A program made the translations under genes and the position numbers. From Falsirhodobacter deserti (GTDB lineage Bacteria > Pseudomonadota > Alphaproteobacteria > Rhodobacterales > Rhodobacteraceae): a stretch of DNA of 64,000 nt. This document shows, one piece after another, positions 47,303 to 56,512 of this stretch. Position 1 is the stretch's first letter. Every line of letters starts with the position of its first letter. Location of the stretch: the NCBI RefSeq assembly GCF_004015795.1, contig NZ_ML137218.1, positions 1,525,811-1,589,810 on the forward strand. Reading direction: 5' to 3'. The notes under the pieces are model-generated. The model had not been told where the DNA came from. It saw nothing but the letters and a program-made list of their open reading frames with translations, and searched no databases.

Positions 47303-49543
47303 GTGCCGGAACGCAGCGACAGCGACAGCCGCAAGCTTCTGCGGCGCCTTCGTGACAGCCTTGCCCTTCCGGGGCAAGGCCAGGACCGGCTGGACCGCAT
47401 CACCCACCTGATCGCGGATTCGATGCGGTCGGAAGTCTGCTCCATCTACATGTTCCGCGATGCCGACACGCTGGAGCTTTGCTCCACCGAAGGGCTGAAG
47501 GCCGAGGCCGTGCACCAGACGCGCCTGAAGCTGGGCGAAGGGCTGGTGGGCCAGGTTGCACGGATGGGCAAGCCGCTGAACACCGCCGATGCGCCGGCGG
47601 CGCGCGGCTTCCGCTATATGCCCGAAACCGGCGAGGAGGCGTATTCGGCCTTTCTCGGCGTGCCGATCCAGCGGGTGGGCGAACGCCTTGGCGTGCTGGT
47701 CGTGCAATCGAAAGCCGCCCGCATCTATGCCGAGGACGAGGTCGACGCGCTTGAGGTCGTGGCCATGGTTCTGGCCGAGATGGCCGAACTTGGCGCCTTC
47801 AACGGCGACGAGGTTGCCCCTGCCAAGCATACCCATCCCGTTATGTTCCGTGGCGGCACGGGGCAGGAAGGCGCGGCGGAAGGCCATATCTGGCTGCACG
47901 AACCGCGCGTCGTGGTCACCAACCCCGTGGCCGACGACCCCCTGACCGAGATCGAGCGCATCCGCGAGGCCGTCGCCAAGCTGCGCGTTTCGGTGGATGA
48001 CCTGCTTTCGGCGGCCTCGCTGGACAAGGAACAGCGGCAGGTTCTGGAAGCCTATCGCATGTTCGCCAATTCGCGCGGCTGGCTGCGCCGGATGGAAGAA
48101 GACATCACCCGCGGCCTTTCGGCTGAAGCGGCGGTGCAAAAGGAACAATCGGCCGCCCGCGCCCGGATGGAGGCCGTTCCCGACGCCTATCTGCGCGACC
48201 GGCTGCACGATCTGGACGATCTGGCAAACCGCCTGCTGCGGATCCTGACGGGGCAAGGCCGCGATACAGGGGCCGAGATGCCCCCCGATCCGGTGCTGGT
48301 GGCGCGCAACATCGGGCCTGCCGAGTTGCTGGATTACGGGCGCAAGCTGAAGGGCATCGTGCTGGAGGAAGGTTCGGTCGGATCGCATGCGGCGATCGTG
48401 GCGCGGGCGCTGGCGATCCCGCTGGTCATCCATGCCGACCGCATCACGACCGAAGCACTGAACGGTGATCCGGTGCTGGTGGACGGGGATCAGGGGATCG
48501 TCCATCTACGTCCGGAAGAAACGGTAACAAGGGCTTTCCGCGACAAGATGGCGATGCAGGCGCAGGCGCAGGAACGCTATGCTTCGTTGCGGCAGCTTCC
48601 GGCCCAGTCCAGATGCGGCACGATCACGAAGCTGCACATGAATGCGGGCCTGATGGCAGACCTGCCCTCGCTGGAACATTCGGGCGCGGAAAGCGTGGGC
48701 CTGTTCCGGACGGAGCTTCAGTTCCTTGTCCGCAACCAGATGCCCCGCCGCGAGGAACTGGTCCGCATCTATGCCCGCGTGCTGGATGCAGCCAAGGGGC
48801 GCTGCGTGACTTTCCGGACGCTGGATATCGGCTCCGACAAGGTTCTGCCCTACATGAAGCCGCAGGATGAACCGAACCCCGCGATGGGCTGGCGCGCGAT
48901 CCGCGTGGCGCTGGACAAGCGCGGCGTGATGCAGATGCAGCTTCAGGCGCTGATCCGGGCCCATGGTGCGCGCCCGATGACGGTGATGTTCCCGTTTATC
49001 GCGGAAGGATCGGAATTCCGCGAAGCACGCGATATCCTGATGCACCAGATCGCGCGGGAGCGGAACCTTGGCCACCCCGTGCCGGAAAGCCTGCGCGTGG
49101 GCGCGATGCTGGAAACCCCTGCCCTTGCCTTCGCGCCCGACCGCTTCTTCCGCGAGGTTGACTTCATCTCCATCGGCGGGAACGACCTGAAGCAGTTTTT
49201 CTTCGCCGCCGACCGCGAGAACGAGCGTGTCCGCCGCCGCTATGACACATTGTCGGTGGCGTTCCTTGACTTTCTGCGCCGCATCGTCGCGCGGTGCGAG
49301 GCGACAAACACCGACCTGTCCTTCTGCGGTGAAGATGCGGGCCGCCCGATCGAGGCGATGTGCTTTGCCGCCCTTGGCATCCGCACGCTGTCGATGCGCC
49401 CAGCCTCCATCGGGCCGGTGAAGACGCTTCTGCGCCGGATCGATCTGTCCGAGCTGCGCGAGGTGATCGAGGCGGCGATGCTGAACGGCGACAGCGTCCG
49501 CGAACCTGTCGTCGAATGGCTATCGGCGCAGGCCGGCGACTGA
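47303..49543 (+). CDS. ptsP: PTS-Ntr enzyme I (EI-Ntr)
   Basis: A 746-residue phosphotransferase. An N-terminal GAF domain (~20-150) precedes the EI core: linker helices, the phosphohistidine in GSVGSHAAIVARALAIPLV (His362), and the PEP barrel with SLEHSGAESVGLFRTELQFL, SIGGNDLKQFFFAADRENERV and the active-site Cys in SFCGEDAGRP. It phosphorylates NPr (PtsO) to start the nitrogen PTS relay, controlled by glutamine binding to GAF in other bacteria. GTG start with GGGAGG upstream. No ptsN or ptsO here. Confidence 0.95.
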   Translation: MPERSDSDSRKLLRRLRDSLALPGQGQDRLDRITHLIADSMRSEVCSIYMFRDADTLELCSTEGLKAEAVHQTRLKLGEGLVGQVARMGKPLNTADAPAARGFRYMPETGEEAYSAFLGVPIQRVGERLGVLVVQSKAARIYAEDEVDALEVVAMVLAEMAELGAFNGDEVAPAKHTHPVMFRGGTGQEGAAEGHIWLHEPRVVVTNPVADDPLTEIERIREAVAKLRVSVDDLLSAASLDKEQRQVLEAYRMFANSRGWLRRMEEDITRGLSAEAAVQKEQSAARARMEAVPDAYLRDRLHDLDDLANRLLRILTGQGRDTGAEMPPDPVLVARNIGPAELLDYGRKLKGIVLEEGSVGSHAAIVARALAIPLVIHADRITTEALNGDPVLVDGDQGIVHLRPEETVTRAFRDKMAMQAQAQERYASLRQLPAQSRCGTITKLHMNAGLMADLPSLEHSGAESVGLFRTELQFLVRNQMPRREELVRIYARVLDAAKGRCVTFRTLDIGSDKVLPYMKPQDEPNPAMGWRAIRVALDKRGVMQMQLQALIRAHGARPMTVMFPFIAEGSEFREARDILMHQIARERNLGHPVPESLRVGAMLETPALAFAPDRFFREVDFISIGGNDLKQFFFAADRENERVRRRYDTLSVAFLDFLRRIVARCEATNTDLSFCGEDAGRPIEAMCFAALGIRTLSMRPASIGPVKTLLRRIDLSELREVIEAAMLNGDSVREPVVEWLSAQAGD

Positions 49544-49618
49544 TCGCTGACCAGCAAGTGACTGCGCCGCATTTGCTTTGCCCTTGACCTTGTGGTCCCG
49601 ACTGTCGAAACAGCACAC

Positions 49619-50668
49619 ATGGCCACCGCACGTCTCTTCATCGATCTCGACGCCATCGCCGCCAACTGGCGCGCGCTGGACCGCATGTCCGCCGCCACCA
49701 CCCAGACAGGTGCCGTGGTCAAGGCTGATGCCTATGGCACCGGCGCAGGCCGTGTCAGCCGGGCGCTGGCCCGCGCGGGTGCGCGGCGCTTCTTCGTTGC
49801 CGCAGCCGAAGAAGGCGCGGCCGTTCGCGCCGTCCTTGGGCACGGGCCGCAGATCAATGTCTTTTCCGGCCACATGGCCGGCGATACGGACCTGATCCGC
49901 GATCTTGACCTGACGCCGATGCTCAATTCCATCGACCAGATCATGCGGCATGTGGAAACGCTGCCGGGGCATCCGTTCGGCATCCAGCTTGATACCGGCA
50001 TGAACCGGCTGGGGCTGGAAATGCCCGAATGGGAAGCCGTGGCGGGCATGGTTCTGGAACTGGGGCCAGAGCTGATCATGTCGCACCTTGCCTGTGCCGA
50101 TGAACCGGACCACGCGATGAACGAAGCGCAGCTGGCTGAATTTCACGCCATGACCGACGGCTGCGGCGTTCCGCGGTCGCTTTCGGCCACGGGCGGCATC
50201 CTTCTGGGCGAACGATATCATTTCGACCTGACGCGCCCCGGTATCGGGCTTTACGGCTGCCGTCCCTTCGATTCCGGGCGCAACCCGCTGCAGCTGTCAC
50301 TGCCCGTGGTGCAGGTGCGCGAGGTCGCCGCGGACGAGGTCGTGGGTTATGCCGCGTCGTGGCGGGCCGAGGGGCCAAGCTATGTTGCGACCGTTTCCGC
50401 CGGATATGCCGACGGGCTGCTGCGCGCGCTGTCGGGTCAGGCCACGCTTTGGGCGGGCAAGGTCCCCTGCCCGCTGATCGGACGCGTTTCGATGGATCTG
50501 ATCACGGTGGATATCTCGCATCTGGAAACGGTGCCGGACACGCTGGATATCATCGGCCCCTACCAGTCGGCGGATGATCTGGCCGATATCGCCGGCACCA
50601 TCGGATACGAGATGCTGACCTCGCTCGGCCAGCGCTATCATCGCCAATACGAAGGAGAGGGCGCATGA
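49619..50668 (+). CDS. alr: Alanine racemase
   Basis: A 349-residue fold-type III PLP enzyme that makes D-Ala for peptidoglycan. The PLP lysine is in [12 protein letters not shown] near residue 37; the catalytic tyrosine segment is [15 protein letters not shown] (Tyr near 263). [11 protein letters not shown] is the C-terminal signature. ATG 49619 is nine codons after an upstream GTG; neither has a strong ribosome site. Overlaps mlaE as ATGA. Confidence 0.95.
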   Translation: MATARLFIDLDAIAANWRALDRMSAATTQTGAVVKADAYGTGAGRVSRALARAGARRFFVAAAEEGAAVRAVLGHGPQINVFSGHMAGDTDLIRDLDLTPMLNSIDQIMRHVETLPGHPFGIQLDTGMNRLGLEMPEWEAVAGMVLELGPELIMSHLACADEPDHAMNEAQLAEFHAMTDGCGVPRSLSATGGILLGERYHFDLTRPGIGLYGCRPFDSGRNPLQLSLPVVQVREVAADEVVGYAASWRAEGPSYVATVSAGYADGLLRALSGQATLWAGKVPCPLIGRVSMDLITVDISHLETVPDTLDIIGPYQSADDLADIAGTIGYEMLTSLGQRYHRQYEGEGA

Positions 50669-51447
50669 CCCTGACCGCTCCGCTGGCGGCACTGGGCCGT
50701 CTGGTGCTGGACATGCTTGCCAGCATCGGGCGCATCGCGATCTTTGCGTTTCAGGTTGTCAGCCACATCTTCCGCCCGCCTTTCTATCCGCGCGAGTTTC
50801 TTAACGCGGTGCTGCAGATCGGCTGGTTCAGCCTTCCGGTCGTGGGCCTGACCTCGCTGTTCACGGGCGGCGCGCTGGCGCTGCAGATCTATGCCGGCGG
50901 GGCGCGTTACGGGGCCGAGGCTGCGGTTCCTTCCATCACCGCGATCGGCATGGTGCGCGAACTTGGTCCCGTTCTGGGCGGCCTGATGGTGGCGGCGCGG
51001 GTCACGTCCTCCATCGCGGCCGAAATCGGCACGATGAAAGTGACCGAACAGATCGACGCGCTGACGACGCTTTCCACTAACCCGCTGAAATACCTGGCGG
51101 TGCCGCGTGTCGTCGCGGCGGTGCTGGTGGTGCCGGTGCTGGTGGCGGTGGGCGATTCCATCGGCATCGCAGGCGGCTGGATCGTCGGGATCAACCAGCT
51201 TGGTTTCAACTCCTCCACCTATATCAAGAACACGGTCAACTTCCTGCAGTTCTGGGACATCGGTTCAGGCCTTGTGAAGGGCGCGGCCTTTGGCTTCATC
51301 ATCGCGCTGATGGGCGTTTACCACGGCATGAATTCGGGCCGCGGCGCACAGGGCGTGGGCGATGCGACCAAATCGGCGGTTGTTGCCGCCTCGGTCCTGA
51401 TCCTCGCGGCCAACTTCCTGCTGACAAGGGTGTTCTTCGGGTCATGA
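50665..51447 (+). CDS. mlaE: MlaE-type lipid ABC transporter permease
   Basis: A 260-residue permease with five or so helices, MlaE family ([57 protein letters not shown]). Phospholipid transport between membranes is the family role. GAAGGAGAGG precedes ATG. Overlaps mlaF by 4 bp. MlaD and other Mla parts are not adjacent. Confidence 0.94.
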   Translation: MTLTAPLAALGRLVLDMLASIGRIAIFAFQVVSHIFRPPFYPREFLNAVLQIGWFSLPVVGLTSLFTGGALALQIYAGGARYGAEAAVPSITAIGMVRELGPVLGGLMVAARVTSSIAAEIGTMKVTEQIDALTTLSTNPLKYLAVPRVVAAVLVVPVLVAVGDSIGIAGGWIVGINQLGFNSSTYIKNTVNFLQFWDIGSGLVKGAAFGFIIALMGVYHGMNSGRGAQGVGDATKSAVVAASVLILAANFLLTRVFFGS

Positions 51448-52190
51448 TCGAGCTTCGGAACGTTCACAAGGCCTTCGGGTCCAACCATGTGCTGCGCGGC
51501 GTGGATCTGGTGATCCCCAAGGGTACCAGCATGGTGATCATCGGCGGATCGGGCACCGGAAAATCGGTGCTGCTGAAATCGGTTCTGGGCCTTGTGCGGC
51601 CCGACAGCGGCACGATCACGCTGGACGGCCAGGACGTGACCCGCGGTGACCGCGATGCCTTTCTTGCCCGCTTCGGCATGCTGTTCCAGGGCGGTGCGCT
51701 GTTCGATTCGCTGCGCGTTTGGGAAAACGTGGCTTTCCGCCTGCGTCAGGGCGCGCGGAAGCTGCCAAAGGATCAGGCGCGGGCCATCGCCATCGAAAAG
51801 CTTCGCCGCGTGGGCCTGAAGGAACATGTGGCCGATCAGTATCCGGCGGAACTGTCCGGCGGGATGCAAAAACGCGTGGGCCTTGCCCGCGCCATCGCCG
51901 CCGAGCCGGAGATCATCTTCTTCGATGAGCCGACGACCGGCCTTGATCCGATCATGTCGGGCGTCATCAACGACCTGATCCGCGAGATCGTGACCGAGAT
52001 GGGCGCGACCGCGATGACGATCACGCATGACATGACCAGCGTGCGCGCGATCGCCGACAACGTGGCGATGCTGCATGGGGGCAAGGTGCGCTGGACGGGT
52101 GCGGTGTCCGGTCTGGATGCGACCGACGATCCCTATGTCCAGCAGTTCATCCATGGGCGGGCCGAGGGGCCGATCGAAAGCGTCCGCTGA
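51444..52190 (+). CDS. mlaF: MlaF-type lipid ABC transporter ATPase
   Basis: A 248-residue ABC ATPase (Walker A GGSGTGKSVLLKSV near 33-46, signature LSGGMQKRVGLARA, Walker B IIFFDEPTTGLDP, H-loop ITHDM). The pair with MlaE uses a MCE protein (MlaD) that is not seen here. Its stop overlaps the radA start (TGATG). Confidence 0.95.
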   Translation: MIELRNVHKAFGSNHVLRGVDLVIPKGTSMVIIGGSGTGKSVLLKSVLGLVRPDSGTITLDGQDVTRGDRDAFLARFGMLFQGGALFDSLRVWENVAFRLRQGARKLPKDQARAIAIEKLRRVGLKEHVADQYPAELSGGMQKRVGLARAIAAEPEIIFFDEPTTGLDPIMSGVINDLIREIVTEMGATAMTITHDMTSVRAIADNVAMLHGGKVRWTGAVSGLDATDDPYVQQFIHGRAEGPIESVR

Positions 52191-53548
52191 TGGCGAAGGG
52201 TCCGGCCTTCACCTGCACAGCCTGCGGGGCTTCTCATCGCAAATGGGCGGGCAAATGCGACGCTTGCGGCGCGTGGAACACGATCGTCGAGGAAGCGCCA
52301 CTTTCCACCGGCCCGAAGGCGCTTGGCGCCGCGCGCGGCAAGGGGATCGAGCTGACGGACCTTGCGACCGAGGAAGCCCCCCCGCCCCGCGCCGCGTCCG
52401 GCATGGACGAATTGGACCGCGTTCTGGGCGGGGGCCTCGTTCCCGCCTCGGCGGTGCTGGTGGGCGGCGATCCGGGCATCGGCAAATCCACCCTTCTGCT
52501 GCAGGCCGCTGCCAGCTTCGCGCAATCGGGGCTGAAATGCCTTTACATCTCGGGCGAGGAAGCCTCGGCGCAGGTGCGCATGCGTGCGCAGCGTCTGGGG
52601 CTGGCCAAGGCCCCGGTGGCCCTTGGTGCCGAAACCAACCTGCGCGAGATCCTGACCACGCTGGACCGCGAACGCCCGGCGCTGGCCATCATCGATTCGA
52701 TCCAGACCATGTGGCTGGACAACATCGAAAGCGCCCCGGGATCGGTCAGTCAGGTGCGCGCTGCCGCGCATGAACTTGTGACCTTCGCGAAAACGCGGGG
52801 CGTGGCGGTGATCCTTGTGGGCCACGTGACCAAGGAAGGCCAGATCGCGGGCCCCCGCGTGGTCGAACACATGGTCGATACGGTGCTTTACTTCGAGGGG
52901 GAGCGCGGCCACCAGTTCCGCATCCTGCGTGCCGTGAAGAACCGCTTCGGCCCCGCCGACGAGATCGGCGTGTTCGAGATGACGGGCGACGGGCTGGCAC
53001 AGGTGGCAAACCCCTCGGCGCTGTTCCTGTCCGAACGCGACAAGCCCGCGCCGGGATCGGCCGTGTTCGCCGGCATCGAAGGCACGCGCCCGGTCCTGAC
53101 CGAGATTCAGGCGCTGGTCGCCCCCTCCCCCTTGGGCACCCCGCGGCGCACGGTAGTGGGGCTGGATTCGGGCCGCCTTTCCACCATCCTTGCCGTGCTG
53201 GAGGCGCGCTGCGCCATTCCCTTCGCCGGCCTCGACGTGTTCCTGAACGTGGCCGGCGGCATGCGGGTAAATGAACCCGCCGCCGATCTGGCCGTTGCGG
53301 CGGCACTGGTTTCCGCGCGCGAGGATGTGGCAATTCCGCCAGATACCGTGCTTTTCGGCGAGATCAGCCTTTCGGGCGCGCTGCGTCCCGTGGGACAGAC
53401 AGAAAACAGATTGAAAGAAGCCTCGAAACTTGGTTTCACACGGGCGATTGCCCCCAGCCGATCCAAACTCGGCTCCACGGGCGGGATGGAGGTTCGGCAG
53501 ATGGCCGACCTTACCGCCTTCGTGGGTGAGATGTTCGGGGCAGGCTGA
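52190..53548 (+). CDS. radA: DNA repair protein RadA
   Basis: A 452-residue RecA-like branch-migration factor. The N-terminal C4 zinc finger (CTACG, CDACG, residues 7-26), Walker A GGDPGIGKST, KNRFG motif, and the C-terminal Lon-protease-like domain are all present. Full length. Overlaps mlaF by one base; cvpA follows 13 bp later. Confidence 0.97.
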   Translation: MAKGPAFTCTACGASHRKWAGKCDACGAWNTIVEEAPLSTGPKALGAARGKGIELTDLATEEAPPPRAASGMDELDRVLGGGLVPASAVLVGGDPGIGKSTLLLQAAASFAQSGLKCLYISGEEASAQVRMRAQRLGLAKAPVALGAETNLREILTTLDRERPALAIIDSIQTMWLDNIESAPGSVSQVRAAAHELVTFAKTRGVAVILVGHVTKEGQIAGPRVVEHMVDTVLYFEGERGHQFRILRAVKNRFGPADEIGVFEMTGDGLAQVANPSALFLSERDKPAPGSAVFAGIEGTRPVLTEIQALVAPSPLGTPRRTVVGLDSGRLSTILAVLEARCAIPFAGLDVFLNVAGGMRVNEPAADLAVAAALVSAREDVAIPPDTVLFGEISLSGALRPVGQTENRLKEASKLGFTRAIAPSRSKLGSTGGMEVRQMADLTAFVGEMFGAG

Positions 53549-53561
53549 CCAGGAGAAGGTT

Positions 53562-54161
53562 ATGGACGGCTTTACCCTTATCGATGCCGTGGTTGCGGTT
53601 GTGATCGTCTTGTCGGCCATCCTCGCCTATGCGCGCGGACTGGTGCGCGAGGTCATGGCGATCCTCGGCTGGATCCTGGCCGCCGTGCTGGCCTTCGCCT
53701 TCGCCGCAGCCGCGAAGCCGCTGATCCTTCAGATCCCGGTGGTGGGCGATTTCATCGGCGACAGCTGCGAACTTTCGATGGTCGCGGCCTTTGCCGCCAT
53801 CTTCGCGCTGTCGCTGGTCGTCATTTCGCTGTTCACGCCGCTTTTGTCCTCGGCCATCCAGAACACGGCACTGTCGCCGGTGGATCAGGCGCTTGGCTTC
53901 CTGTTCGGCGCGGCGCGGGGCATCATCCTCGTGGCTGTGGCCTTCATCGTCTATGACCGCGTGATCGGGGCGCAAACCGTGCCGATGGTGGACAATTCGC
54001 GCGCGGCCCATGTGTTCGCCTCGTTCCAGGGCAAGATCAACGACCAGGTTCCCGATGACGCGCCCGGCTGGGTCGTGCAGCAGTATGAAAAGCTGGTGGG
54101 CACCTGCGGCGTTCCGGTGCAGCCCGTGGCCCCTGAAGCCCCCGCGGCAACGCAAGGCTGA
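53562..54161 (+). CDS. cvpA: CvpA family membrane protein
   Basis: A 199-residue membrane protein with four helices (DGFTLIDAVVAVVIVLSAIL, VMAILGWILAAVLAFAFA, MVAAFAAIFALSLVVISLF, ALGFLFGAARGIILVAVAF) and a polar tail. It is often upstream of purF, as here, but its role (colicin V production, envelope) is unclear. AGGAGAAGG precedes ATG 53562. Confidence 0.92.
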   Translation: MDGFTLIDAVVAVVIVLSAILAYARGLVREVMAILGWILAAVLAFAFAAAAKPLILQIPVVGDFIGDSCELSMVAAFAAIFALSLVVISLFTPLLSSAIQNTALSPVDQALGFLFGAARGIILVAVAFIVYDRVIGAQTVPMVDNSRAAHVFASFQGKINDQVPDDAPGWVVQQYEKLVGTCGVPVQPVAPEAPAATQG

Positions 54162-54239
54162 TAAAACGTATCAGGAGGGTGACAGCCGCGCCGGAAGTGA
54201 CTACATGGGGGGGCAATTCCACGGACTCGGAGCGCACCC

Positions 54240-55703
54240 ATGCGACCCTTCCTTTCCCACCCCTTCGACGATGACAAGTTGAAGGAAGAATGCGGCGTTT
54301 TCGGTGTGGTCGGCGTGGCCGATGCGGCGAATTTCGTGGCCCTTGGCCTTCACGCGCTGCAGCACCGCGGTCAGGAAGCGGCCGGCATCGTCACGCACCA
54401 CCCCGAGCACGGGTTCAACTCGGCCCGTCGCTTCGGTTATGTGCGCGACAACTTCACCAACCAGAAGGTGATGGACACGCTGCCGGGTGAACTGGCGATC
54501 GGCCATGTCCGCTATTCCACCGCGGGATCGAAGGGCGCGACCGCGATCCGCGACGTGCAGCCTTTCTTCGGCGAATTTTCCATGGGCGGCGCAGCCATTG
54601 CCCATAACGGCAACCTGACCAACGCCGCCCAGCTCCGCAAGGAACTGATCGAGCGTGGTTCGATCTTCCAGTCCTCCTCGGACAGCGAATGCATCATCCA
54701 CCTGATGGCCCGTTCGATCCAGCGCACCGTGCCGGAACGGATGAAAGATGCCCTGCGCCGCGTGGAAGGGGCCTTTTCGGTCATCGCCATGACGCGCACG
54801 AAGCTGATCGGCGTGCGCGACCCGCTGGGCGTGCGCCCGCTGGTTCTGGGCAAGGTTGGCGAAGGGTACGCCCTTTCGTCGGAAACCTGCGGTCTGGACA
54901 TCATCGGCGCCGATTTCATCCGCGAGGTGGAACCGGGCGAGATGGTCGTGATCGAGAATGGCGTCATCACCTCCTCGCGCCCCTTCGCGCCGGCCAAGTC
55001 GCGCTTCTGCATCTTCGAGCATGTCTATTTCTCGCGCCCCGACTCCATCCTCGGCGGCCGCTCGGTCTATGAAACCCGCCGCCAGATCGGGGTGGAACTT
55101 GCCCGTGAAGCCCCGGTGGAGGCTGACCTTGTGTGCCCCGTGCCTGACAGCGGCACGCCTGCCGCCATTGGCTTCAGCCAGGAATCGGGCATCCCCTATG
55201 CGATGGGCATCATCCGCAACCAGTACATGGGCCGGACCTTCATCGAGCCGACGGAGTCCATCCGCAACATGGGCGTTCGCCTGAAGCTGAACGTCAACCG
55301 GGCGCTGATCAAGGGCAAGCGGATCATCCTTGTGGACGATTCGGTTGTGCGGGGCACCACCAGCCGCAAGATCAAGGACATGATCCTTGATGCCGGCGCG
55401 GCCGAGGTGCACTTTCGCATCGCATCGCCCCCCACGGCATGGCCCTGCTTCTATGGTGTGGACACGCCCGAACGGTCCAAGCTGCTGGCCGCGAACATGT
55501 CCGAGGACGAGATGCGCGACTGGATCGGCGTCAACTCGCTTCGCTTCATCTCGCTTGACGGGCTGTATCGCGCGGCGGGCGAGGCGGCGGGCCGTGATCC
55601 GAAAGCCCCGCGGTACTGCGATGCGTGCTTCTCGGGTGAATATCCGGTCGCCCCGACCGACAAACTGGCCGAAGGCTTCGAAATGAAGGAGGCCGCCGAG
55701 TGA
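54240..55703 (+). CDS. purF: Amidophosphoribosyltransferase
   Basis: A 487-residue PurF, first committed step of purine synthesis. A short propeptide (residues 1-17) precedes the catalytic Cys18 in EECGVFGVVG; the phosphoribosyl-binding motif is IILVDDSVVRGTT. Cysteine pattern for an Fe-S cluster (Cys in PTAWPCFYGVD, YCDACFSGEYP) is present, as in Bacillus-type PurF. Nearby purA and purD are not in the same operon. Confidence 0.97.
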   Translation: MRPFLSHPFDDDKLKEECGVFGVVGVADAANFVALGLHALQHRGQEAAGIVTHHPEHGFNSARRFGYVRDNFTNQKVMDTLPGELAIGHVRYSTAGSKGATAIRDVQPFFGEFSMGGAAIAHNGNLTNAAQLRKELIERGSIFQSSSDSECIIHLMARSIQRTVPERMKDALRRVEGAFSVIAMTRTKLIGVRDPLGVRPLVLGKVGEGYALSSETCGLDIIGADFIREVEPGEMVVIENGVITSSRPFAPAKSRFCIFEHVYFSRPDSILGGRSVYETRRQIGVELAREAPVEADLVCPVPDSGTPAAIGFSQESGIPYAMGIIRNQYMGRTFIEPTESIRNMGVRLKLNVNRALIKGKRIILVDDSVVRGTTSRKIKDMILDAGAAEVHFRIASPPTAWPCFYGVDTPERSKLLAANMSEDEMRDWIGVNSLRFISLDGLYRAAGEAAGRDPKAPRYCDACFSGEYPVAPTDKLAEGFEMKEAAE

Positions 55704-55759
55704 TCTTTACACCCTTGCCCTGCTCCCGCATAAAAACGGGGCAAGGCAGGGGGGGCAGC

Positions 55760-56248
55760 ATGATCACCACGTTCGAGGCCGATGGCAACGCAATTCCCTT
55801 TCGCGATGCCCTTGGCCGTTTCGCGACCGGCGTGACGCTGGTCACCACGATGACCGATCAGGGCCCCGTGGGAATGGTTGCGAACAGCTTCGCATCCGTG
55901 TCACTGGACCCGCCGCTGGTGCTTTGGTCGCCCGCCCGCTCCTCCTCGCGTTTCGTACATTTCGAACGGGCGGAACGCTTTGCGATCCACATCCTTGGCC
56001 ATGATCAGGCGCATGTTTCGGCCGCTTTCGGACGCGGCGGCCCCGGTTTTGCCGACCTTGACCACGATGTTGGCGACCACGGCGCGCCCTTGGTGAACGG
56101 GGTTCTGGCGCGCTTCGAATGCACCACCCATGCCACGCATGACGGGGGCGATCACCTGATCGTCGTGGGCCGCGTTGGCCGCGTGACGGTGGGCGATGGC
56201 GATCCGATGATCTTCAACCAGGGCCGCTTCGGCAGGTTTGCGGGATGA
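55760..56248 (+). CDS. Flavin reductase-like domain protein
   Basis: A 162-residue FMN-binding split-barrel protein. It starts FRDALGRFATGVTLVTT, then GMVANSFASVSLDPPLVLWSPARSSS and RFAIHILGHDQ, typical of flavin reductases that supply reduced FMN to a monooxygenase. No partner is adjacent. ATG 55760 follows GGGGGGCAGC. Overlaps the small lipoprotein gene as ATGA. Confidence 0.88.
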   Translation: MITTFEADGNAIPFRDALGRFATGVTLVTTMTDQGPVGMVANSFASVSLDPPLVLWSPARSSSRFVHFERAERFAIHILGHDQAHVSAAFGRGGPGFADLDHDVGDHGAPLVNGVLARFECTTHATHDGGDHLIVVGRVGRVTVGDGDPMIFNQGRFGRFAG

Positions 56249-56454
56249 AGGCGATTGCGCTTCTTTTGCTGCTGGCCGCCTGCGGCCCGCGCCCGGACAT
56301 TCCCGCCCCCACCGATGAAGGCCCCGCCCCTGTCCTGCTACCGCAGGAAAAGATCGATGCCCGCATCGGCAAGAACCTGACCGGCCCCGAAACCGCCTCG
56401 GATCTGGACGCACGTGCCGCCGCCCTGCGCGCCCGTGCCGCGCAGTTGCGCTAA
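56245..56454 (+). CDS. Small lipoprotein, unknown function
   Basis: A 69-residue lipoprotein. Signal sequence MKAIALLLLLAACG has lipobox LLAAC at Cys13. The mature part is proline-rich at first and then an alanine/arginine-rich helix (LDARAAALRARAAQLR). ATG overlaps the flavin reductase stop by 4 bp. The next gene, hom, is 58 bp away. No function is known. Confidence 0.78.
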   Translation: MKAIALLLLLAACGPRPDIPAPTDEGPAPVLLPQEKIDARIGKNLTGPETASDLDARAAALRARAAQLR

Positions 56455-56512
56455 AGGCTGGCAGGGGCCGTCGCAACCGGCTATCACTCCGAAGGCTATT
56501 ATCGGAGGATTC

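Noticed and set aside
55704-55759. Terminator between purF and the flavin reductase
   Set aside because: Complementary CCTTGCC/GGCAAGG-like segments exist but are followed by a G-run and a ribosome site, not by T residues.
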